From the NCBI GenBank assembly GCA_965216035.1, contig CBDCFM010000021.1, positions 1,302,001-1,366,000 on the forward strand: a stretch of DNA of 64,000 bases, given 5' to 3'. A program made the translations under genes and the position numbers. The notes below the pieces were generated by a model that was not told the origin of the DNA, ran no database searches, and saw nothing but the letters and a program-made list of their open reading frames with translations. The DNA is from G963664115 sp965216035. Its GTDB lineage: Bacteria > Acidobacteriota > Terriglobia > 20CM-2-55-15. Positions 51,784 to 57,846 of the stretch are shown here, piece after piece; position 1 is the stretch's first letter; every line of letters starts with the position of its first letter.

Positions 51784-51809
51784 ATGAAGTCCTCCACGGA
51801 GGACTTCAT
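51784..51809 (-). promoter_or_regulatory. perfect hairpin covering the transposase ribosome site
   Basis: ATGAAGTCCTCC pairs with GGAGGACTTCAT over 12 bp around a 2-base loop, ending directly before the transposase ATG. The GGAGGA ribosome site is in the stem. If it forms in the mRNA it would block translation of read-in transcripts, a control known in other IS elements. Confidence 0.55.
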
Positions 51810-51927
51810 CGTGATCGATCTGTAAACCATGTACCCGGACAGATATGTAAACGATGTACCCGGACCGTACCCCGTGACGAATTAACACGATGGTGACACC
51901 AAACCCGGCCCGGACCGCGGTCTACGT

Positions 51928-52204
51928 CTAGCAGCCCGTGGCAGAAGTCCCGAGGACCGCGTTACGGCCAAACGGGGCCGAATTCTAGGAGGCGACGACG
52001 AGACAATGCTCTTTCATTGGGAGGAGTCGGCGACAACGAAGACGGCCCCGTTTCGCCGTAACCCTGTGGGCGCAGGGGGGTTCGGGCCGCAGGCTTTGTC
52101 GTTCGTCGGTCACGATGAGAAGACATCGCTCCGCTCCTCACTTCGCGCTTGCAACCCGAAGACCCCTGCGCGCGGTCCTCGGGACTTCTGCCACGGGCTG
52201 CTCG
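51928..52204 (+). repeat. inverted-repeat element copy 3 (MITE-like)
   Basis: The 277-bp element has the same 34-bp ends as copy 2 (CTAGCAGCCCGTGGCAGAAG at the left, complementary sequence at the right). Its right tip is CTCG instead of CTAG. The interior is about 60 bases shorter than in copy 2, and the MLFHWEESATTKTAPFRRNP frame is identical. It also has the GAAGACATCG block seen in copy 1. Confidence 0.88.
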
Positions 52205-52237
52205 TGTCCTGCTTCTACATTTCCTTGATCCCCATAG

Positions 52238-52334
52238 GCCTCGCAATCAGGATGATTGAGAGGGTCGCCCCTCGTTCAGACCACGCGTCGAACGCGACGA
52301 AGATGGTCATGTGAATGAACGAGGGAGCGAAATC
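52238..52334. repeat. ~97-bp direct repeat, copy B
   Basis: It matches 49204-49301 at all but about ten positions in the same orientation. It starts about 34 bases after inverted-repeat element copy 3. The two copies bracket the PilZ gene, the NusG-like gene, the IS element and repeat copy 3. Confidence 0.8.
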
Positions 52335-52415
52335 TTTTTCACGAAACTCTAACCTCGGACACTCCCCAAGACCGGCCAAAGCGCGACACCGGTCCGCATC
52401 TGCGCACTGAGGAAA

Positions 52416-53576
52416 ATGACAATCCTCGAAGCAATCGTAGGGATCAGCCTCGTAATTCACGCCCTGACCCTGCTGATCCTGGTGTTCTTCCTGCTTCAGT
52501 TGATCCGTCAGCAGGGGCGCATCCTGCTGCGACTCGAGGATCTGGAGCGCGCCGTCGCCGGCGAGTCGGGAAAGTCTGCCGCCGCAGCGTCGGTCCGGAC
52601 AGAACTCAATGTCGGAACCTTGGTCGACGACTTCGAAGTTCCCGACCTTGACGGAAGAGAGGTCTCCCTTTCCGACTTCCGCGGCAGCCGGGTCTTATTG
52701 GTGTATTGGAGTGCCGACTGCGAGTTCTGCGACCTCATCGCACCCGATCTGGTCCGAGTCGAATCGCGGCTGGGGAAAACGAAGACGAAACTGCTGCTGC
52801 TTGCCTATGGAAGTGCCGATGCCAATCGGAAGCTGGTGCGGGAACACGGCTTGACGAGTCCGGTGCTCCTGGTCGAGGGATCTTCGGCGCTCAAACAGCT
52901 TGAAATCCGAGTCTTCCATTACTGTGGCACACCGTCGGCCTACCTGCTCGATGAACATGGCCGGGTTACCCAGCCACTGGCCAACGGGGCTGAGGAAGTC
53001 GTGGCACTCGTCGAAGAAGCCGCCACCGGGAAGGCCGCCAAGGGACGGTTTCGGAAGCTTCCCTTGACTGCAAGCGGGATCGAGCGTGAAGGACTAGAGC
53101 CCGGCAGCCCCGCACCTGCGTTCAGCCTCCCGGACATCCACGGCCAGCTCATTTCTCTCGAACAGTTCCGTGGCGGGCAGGTGCTCCTGGTCTTCTCGGA
53201 TCCGCAGTGCGTGCCGTGCAACGATCTGGCCCCGCGCCTGGTCGAGTTCGACCGGCAGCACGGGGACAAGCCACTGGCGGTGGTCATGGTGGGTCGCGGC
53301 CACCAGGAACAGAACCAGAGGACAGTGGAAGAACACGGGATCCGGTTTCCCGTCGTTCTCCAGCAACGGTGGCGGTTGTCGAAGGAATACGGAATTTTCG
53401 CAACACCCGTGGCGTTTCTCATTGGTCCCGACGGTGTCATCGCGAGGGACGTGGCCAAGGGATCGGACGCAATCATGCAGCTGGCTCGTGAAGGGCTGGC
53501 TTCAGAAGAAGCTTTAGAAGAAGAAAAGGAGGCGTCAGTATGGGACAACTATTCGACCACATCTCCCGCATCCTAG
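52416..53576 (+). CDS. membrane-anchored double redoxin (thioredoxin-like, TlpA/MauD type)
   Basis: The 386-residue protein has one N-terminal membrane helix (about residues 5-32) and two thioredoxin-like domains. The first (about 68-200) has the motif CEFC at 102-105. The second (about 230-370) has CVPC at 265-268. Both carry the GTPSAYLLDEHG or ATPVAFLIGPDG loop typical of TlpA-type proteins. Such proteins move disulfides or mature cofactors outside the inner membrane. The last 37 bases overlap the next small gene. Tandem redoxin domains in one chain are unusual. Confidence 0.85.
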   Translation: MTILEAIVGISLVIHALTLLILVFFLLQLIRQQGRILLRLEDLERAVAGESGKSAAAASVRTELNVGTLVDDFEVPDLDGREVSLSDFRGSRVLLVYWSADCEFCDLIAPDLVRVESRLGKTKTKLLLLAYGSADANRKLVREHGLTSPVLLVEGSSALKQLEIRVFHYCGTPSAYLLDEHGRVTQPLANGAEEVVALVEEAATGKAAKGRFRKLPLTASGIEREGLEPGSPAPAFSLPDIHGQLISLEQFRGGQVLLVFSDPQCVPCNDLAPRLVEFDRQHGDKPLAVVMVGRGHQEQNQRTVEEHGIRFPVVLQQRWRLSKEYGIFATPVAFLIGPDGVIARDVAKGSDAIMQLAREGLASEEALEEEKEASVWDNYSTTSPAS

Positions 53577-53836
53577 CCAAGCCCCTGCCCAGATCGACCG
53601 CGATTCGGCTGATTCTCGGTGCACTGGTTGCGTTCGTCATGGCGCCGTTTGGGTGGGGGGATGGGCGGCGAAGACAATGGCCGTGCCCACCGGGACAGGA
53701 GTGGACCGGCACGCAGTGCAAGAAGGTAGAGTCATCGCCCGACCGGCCAGACGATGACGATGACGACGATGACGACGATGACCGCCGCCGGCACATATTC
53801 CGGTCCATATTTAACTGGGCCGGCCGCTTCAGTTGA
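53540..53836 (+). CDS. small exported protein with two cysteines and an 11-Asp run
   Basis: The 98-residue protein begins MGQLFDHISRILAKPLPRST, then a hydrophobic stretch (AIRLILGALVAFVMAPF), a long leader of the kind found on small exported proteins. After it come two Cys twelve residues apart (C49 and C60, CPPGQEWTGTQC). A run of eleven Asp (71-81) and a basic-aromatic tail RRRHIFRSIFNWAGRFS follow. The gene overlaps the redoxin gene by 37 bases, so the two are likely made together and the redoxin may act on its cysteines. The Asp run could bind metal. The function is unknown. GGAG precedes the ATG. Confidence 0.72.
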   Translation: MGQLFDHISRILAKPLPRSTAIRLILGALVAFVMAPFGWGDGRRRQWPCPPGQEWTGTQCKKVESSPDRPDDDDDDDDDDDRRRHIFRSIFNWAGRFS

Positions 53837-53862
53837 CTTCTCGTCCCGACTGCGATCCTCGC

Positions 53863-55239
53863 ATGAGAGTTCATATCCATCTCGAAAACCGAGGTTTCCG
53901 GGTCACCGTGCTTCTGGCCTTCCTCGCCACGTGCGCCAGCCTCCTGTACCTGTCGGCCACGAGTGTCGTCATCGGTGCCCTGGTCGACGATCGGATCGAT
54001 CTCCGGTCCGATGTCGAACCGGGTCAGTTCATCCTGGCGCCGCTGGCGGCGGGCCCGTGGGGTATCCATCCCGACGACGTCATCTCGGCTCTTCGGCGAT
54101 TTCCGAACTCTTCGCGCCTCCACCGAAAGCTCGCTGACTTCCTGAGTTTCAGCCAGGACCCGGGCGTGGTCGAGACCGCGCTCCATCACGCCCGTCGCGC
54201 GGTCGCGCTCTCACCGCATGATGTGGAAAACTGGCTTATCCAGGCCTCGATCGAGGAGTTGCTCGAGGACTTGCCGGGGGCGGAAGCTTCCGCCCGGCAG
54301 GCGCTCGCCCTCGCGCCGCGCGACCTCGATGCGCGGTGGCTGGTGGGGAGCCTGACGCTCGAGCGGGGTGATCTGGACGGGGCGATCGGGGAGTTGCGCA
54401 CGGCGGGCGCCGGGCATCTGATCTACCACGATGCGGCGCTGGACCGGGTCTGGACCGCATCGGGTGAGGATCTCGATGCGGTGCGCCGCGTGACGCCCGA
54501 TTCTGCGCCGTCGCGAGTCCGGCTTGCGGAGTTTCTTCTCGAAATGGGAAATCCGAAAGCCTCAGCGACGGAGTTCGAAGCGATCGACCCCGTCGAGCGC
54601 CTCAGTCTTGGTGAGAGCGCCCAGTACCTGAACCGCCTGATTGCGGCCGGGGAGGTGGATCTCGCACGTGAACTCTGGGTCGGGCTGGTGGGAAGCCGCA
54701 CAAACGATGTAAGGGATGACGGTATCACTGCTGCCGATCAGGCGCTGGTGTGGAACGGCGGTTTCGAGGCGGACATCCTGGTCGACTTCTCACAGTTCGA
54801 CTGGGCTATCCGGCCGACGAAGTACGCGCGTGTCTCTATCGACACGGCGCAGGCTTCCGCCGGCAGGCGGGCCTTGCGGCTCGACTTCACGGGGCTGGAG
54901 ACGACGCGGCTCGAGGGGGATATCCAGCAGCGAACCCGTGTCTCGCCGGGCACGCGCTATCGTCTCGAGGCGACGGTCCGGACCGAGCACCTTGTCGCGG
55001 TCACGCCACCACGCGTGTATCTGTCCAGTCCGGGTGTTGGGGAATGGAAGCTGGCATCCGAGCCTGTCCCAACGGGTTCGACCGACTGGCAACCGCTCTC
55101 GGTGGACTTCACCGCACCCGCTGTGGACCTCGTGATTACGATCGGCCTCGAGCCCCGGTTTAGCTACGAGGATCCCACACGCGGCACGGTCTGGTTCGAC
55201 GATATACGGCTGATCGATCTCGACGCCCACGGGACCTGA
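53863..55239 (+). CDS. TPR-type membrane-anchored protein with a C-terminal beta (carbohydrate-binding-like) domain
   Basis: The protein of about 458 residues starts with a membrane helix (VTVLLAFLATCASLLYLSATSVVIGALV). TPR-like repeats follow in residues 60-240 (HHARRAVALSPHDVENWLIQASIEELL, SARQALALAPRDLDARWLVGSLTLERGDLDGAI). The last 170 residues (WNGGFEADILVDFSQFDWAI to GTVWFDDIRLID) read like a jelly-roll carbohydrate-binding domain. It lies in the polysaccharide cluster and may hold the assembly complex. I chose the ATG at 53863; a TTG at 53833 overlaps the previous stop. Confidence 0.75.
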   Translation: MRVHIHLENRGFRVTVLLAFLATCASLLYLSATSVVIGALVDDRIDLRSDVEPGQFILAPLAAGPWGIHPDDVISALRRFPNSSRLHRKLADFLSFSQDPGVVETALHHARRAVALSPHDVENWLIQASIEELLEDLPGAEASARQALALAPRDLDARWLVGSLTLERGDLDGAIGELRTAGAGHLIYHDAALDRVWTASGEDLDAVRRVTPDSAPSRVRLAEFLLEMGNPKASATEFEAIDPVERLSLGESAQYLNRLIAAGEVDLARELWVGLVGSRTNDVRDDGITAADQALVWNGGFEADILVDFSQFDWAIRPTKYARVSIDTAQASAGRRALRLDFTGLETTRLEGDIQQRTRVSPGTRYRLEATVRTEHLVAVTPPRVYLSSPGVGEWKLASEPVPTGSTDWQPLSVDFTAPAVDLVITIGLEPRFSYEDPTRGTVWFDDIRLIDLDAHGT

Positions 55240-55309
55240 CCCGAAGAGATCGTAAAGTGGGTAGTGTGACCACCTCGCCCAACCCCGAGAACGCCACAGC
55301 CAAAACCTG

Positions 55310-56617
55310 ATGTCCAATTTTATCGACAGAACCATTGCCGTCGGCCTCCTTGCCGTCCTCGTCCTGACGGCTCTGGCCCACGGCGCGGTCGAGCCCTGGT
55401 CGGTGGGGCTCTTCGAGATGCTGCTGGTCGGGCTGCTGGCGCTTTGGGCTGTGAAAGCGGTCGTCGACAAGCAACTGAATGTGACAATCCCGACCGTGAC
55501 GTTGCCCATGCTCGCGCTCTTGGCGCTGGGTGTGGTCCAGAGCATCGCGTGGACGAACAATCTGGGCCAACGGGCCGGCCTCTCGCTCGACATCGATGCG
55601 ACGCGCGCATCGGTTCTCGTCCTCGGTTTCCTGATCCTGTTCTTCGTCATGGCCGTGAACTTCTTTGGGACGCATGAACGCATGCTTCTGGCCGCGAACG
55701 TCTTGACCTTCTTTGGCGTCATCCTGGCAGCCTTTTCGCTCATCCAGCACTTCAACCTCAATAGCGAGTTCATAGGTCCGTTCGTCAACCGAGCTCATTT
55801 CGCAGGCTGCATGGCGATGCTGGCGCCGATCCCTCTCGGTTTGATCCTGGCCGGAGTGCGGCACGAAGCGCGCATCCTCTATGGCTTTGCGGCAGCGCTG
55901 ATGGGCACCGCCGCGATCGGCTCCTTTTCGCGCGGCGGCGCGGTCAGTCTGGTCCTTGCTCTGGGCTTCATGGCACTGGTCTACTCGCGGTTGCACGGGG
56001 GTCATCGAAACTCTTCGCGGGCCGCAAAGGCCGCCCCAATCGCGCTGGCCGGCGGGGCGATGCTGGCAGGTTTGTTCTGGGTGGGCGCGGCACCGGTCGT
56101 CGATCGATTCGGCGACTCGATCGACCAGTTTGTCGAAAGAGGGACCGCCGATGTTCGCAGGGCCGAGATCTGGCAGGGGACGGCTGGTATGATCCACGAG
56201 TTTCCCCTGATGGGTGCGGGCCTGGGCGCCTTCACAACGGTGTACCCGACGTACACGGTCGAGGACACGGGCCTGCTGATGACCTACGTTCATAACGACT
56301 ACCTTCAAGTGCTCGCCGACAGCGGCGCCCTCGGCGGCCTCATCGCGTTGTGGTTTCTCATTATCACCGTGACCACCCTCTCTCGTGCGATCCAATCAAG
56401 CGAGCCAGTCACCGCCGGCCTGTCACTTGCGGCCGCGACCGGAATGTTCGCGATCGCGGTCCACAGCATCTCTGACACGCAACTTCAGATTCCATCGAAC
56501 GCCCTGTTGTTCTTGTTCCTTCTGGCCATCGTTTCGACGGTGGACCAGCCTACAGGGATCGACGGCATGTGGAACGAGGCCCCGGAAGGACCCGCACCGG
56601 CCCGGCGGTGCGGGTGA
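55310..56617 (+). CDS. O-antigen ligase / polymerase-like membrane protein
   Basis: The 435-residue protein has about ten membrane helices. The Wzy/WaaL-type segment near the middle is GSFSRGGAVSLVLALGFMALVYS. The large periplasmic loop ends MIHEFPLMGAGLGAFTTVYPTYTVEDTGLLMTYVHNDYLQVLADSGALGGLIALWF. It would polymerise or ligate lipid-linked sugar repeats outside the inner membrane. The final residues (EGPAPARRCG) and stop codon are encoded within a REP-like hairpin, so the original C-terminus may have been altered. Confidence 0.85.
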   Translation: MSNFIDRTIAVGLLAVLVLTALAHGAVEPWSVGLFEMLLVGLLALWAVKAVVDKQLNVTIPTVTLPMLALLALGVVQSIAWTNNLGQRAGLSLDIDATRASVLVLGFLILFFVMAVNFFGTHERMLLAANVLTFFGVILAAFSLIQHFNLNSEFIGPFVNRAHFAGCMAMLAPIPLGLILAGVRHEARILYGFAAALMGTAAIGSFSRGGAVSLVLALGFMALVYSRLHGGHRNSSRAAKAAPIALAGGAMLAGLFWVGAAPVVDRFGDSIDQFVERGTADVRRAEIWQGTAGMIHEFPLMGAGLGAFTTVYPTYTVEDTGLLMTYVHNDYLQVLADSGALGGLIALWFLIITVTTLSRAIQSSEPVTAGLSLAAATGMFAIAVHSISDTQLQIPSNALLFLFLLAIVSTVDQPTGIDGMWNEAPEGPAPARRCG

Positions 56618-56632
56618 GCAACGAGGCGAGCC
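56588..56632 (-). repeat. REP-like hairpin, copy 3, overlapping the end of the polymerase gene
   Basis: On the minus strand it reads GGCTCGCCTCGTTGCTC then ACCCGCACCG, a short loop, and CGGTGCGGGT, then CC. The 10-bp stem is perfect (56590-56599 and 56606-56615). The stop codon of the O-antigen-ligase-like gene lies in it. It matches copies 1 and 2 in reverse orientation. Confidence 0.75.
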
Positions 56633-56743
56633 CGTGCGTTCAGAGTAAGAAGATAATCGGATCGATTCAGGTCGAAAACGTTAAGAAATGAACTTCTCAC
56701 CAAGAACACCAGCGACACACCTACAGTACCGGGAGCATATTCA

Positions 56744-57760
56744 ATGATCCGATTGTTCACTCTCGCTCTCCTGACATCGGCACTTTCGCCGGTCGGACTC
56801 TGGGACCAAGGCTCGCTCCCCGCGACGGAATCCCAACCACTGCGCGTCTCCGCAGGCGACAGCTCAGGGTCCCCCATCGTCGTGTCCCCCGAAGAGGACT
56901 ACCGCATCGCCCCAAGCGACGTTGTCGAGGTTTACGTCCTCCGCGCTCCGGAGCTGTCCCTCGAATACCGGGTGAACGCAGCGGGAACAATAGAAATGCC
57001 ATTTCTCGGGCGTGTCGAGGCCCGGGGAAAAACCGTGGAAGAGCTAGCCGCAGATATTGCCGATGGCCTGAGAGACGGTGGCTACCTGGTGGACCCCCAG
57101 GTTTCCATCCTCTTCAGCCAGATCAACCGGAGGTTCTTTATTCAGGGTGCTGTCCGGCAGCCGGGCGTCTACAACATCGAAGGGCGTCCGACGCTGCTCG
57201 AGTTGATTTCGATCGCCGGCGGGCTCAACGGGAGCTACGGCGGGACCGCGTTCATCATCCGCAAGGTGACGTCCGGAGTCGCTCGTTCACTCCCACTGCC
57301 GCTGATCGATGACGGAACAACGCCCGAGGCCCACCCTGGATACGAGCTCGAAAAGGCCAACATCAACGCGCTGCTTCGCGGCGAGTTCACCGAGAACGTA
57401 GCGATCAACCCCGGCGACATTGTCCATCTCCCCGAGGCCGACGTCTTCTTCGTGGCCGGAGAAGTCAACGCCCCCGGCTCGTTTTCGCTGGCCGAAGGCA
57501 CGACGCTCCGCCAGGCGATCTCGCTAGCCCAAGGAACTAGCGCCACGGCTTCCCCCGGCAACGCAGTGATCTTTCGCGAAGACGGCGGCGACAAGGTTGA
57601 AATTCCGATCGATGTCTCCGCCATCATGCGCGGCCAGGAAGAGGACCTCCCGATTCTTCCCAACGACATCGTCGTCGTCCCGAACAGCACGCTGAAGTCG
57701 GCCTTTCTCCCGGTCGTCAACGCCTTCGGCAGCGCCGCCGCATGGGGAGTTTTCCGGTGA
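56744..57760 (+). CDS. polysaccharide export outer-membrane protein (Wza-like)
   Basis: The 338-residue protein has a signal peptide without lipobox (MIRLFTLALLTSALSPVG). A Poly_export domain follows (DYRIAPSDVVEVYVLRAPELSLEYRVNAAGTIEMPFLGRVEARGKTVEELAADI). Two SLBB-type segments come next (FIQGAVRQPGVYNIEGRPTLLELISIAGGLNGSYGG and FVAGEVNAPGSFSLAEGTTLRQAISLAQG). It should form the periplasm-spanning and outer-membrane exit channel for the polysaccharide. It precedes the tyrosine kinase, the usual Wza-Wzc order. Confidence 0.92.
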   Translation: MIRLFTLALLTSALSPVGLWDQGSLPATESQPLRVSAGDSSGSPIVVSPEEDYRIAPSDVVEVYVLRAPELSLEYRVNAAGTIEMPFLGRVEARGKTVEELAADIADGLRDGGYLVDPQVSILFSQINRRFFIQGAVRQPGVYNIEGRPTLLELISIAGGLNGSYGGTAFIIRKVTSGVARSLPLPLIDDGTTPEAHPGYELEKANINALLRGEFTENVAINPGDIVHLPEADVFFVAGEVNAPGSFSLAEGTTLRQAISLAQGTSATASPGNAVIFREDGGDKVEIPIDVSAIMRGQEEDLPILPNDIVVVPNSTLKSAFLPVVNAFGSAAAWGVFR

Positions 57761-57846
57761 GTTGCAACTTGCGTTGAAAAAAACAGAACTGCAGGGCGTT
57801 CTATGACCGCCCGTACTTCTTAACCCTCAACGCTTTGAGCAATTAA

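Larger units (their letters stand above)
50584..51865 (-). mobile_element. IS481-type insertion sequence
   Basis: The element of about 1.28 kb holds one transposase gene. Its imperfect terminal inverted repeats are GTCCAGGCACATCCTTTACA (50584-50603) and TGTAAACGATGTACCCGGAC (51846-51865), matching at all but three of 20 positions. The TAA stop of the transposase lies in the left repeat. A second, near-identical copy of the right repeat lies inside at 51821-51840. No clear target duplication is visible. Confidence 0.8.
51866..52415. other. 550-base gap with two repeats, no gene
   Basis: Apart from the inverted-repeat element (51928-52204) and direct-repeat copy B (52238-52334), nothing gene-like is visible. 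The last 80 bases are the leader of the double-redoxin gene. Confidence 0.5.

Noticed and set aside
53473..54189. minus-strand frame with a poly-Ser run
   Set aside because: The Ser run is the antisense of the Asp run of the small exported protein.
55160..56395. 411-codon minus-strand frame opposite the O-antigen-ligase-like gene
   Set aside because: It is Arg/Gln/His-rich, typical of the antisense of a hydrophobic GC-rich gene.
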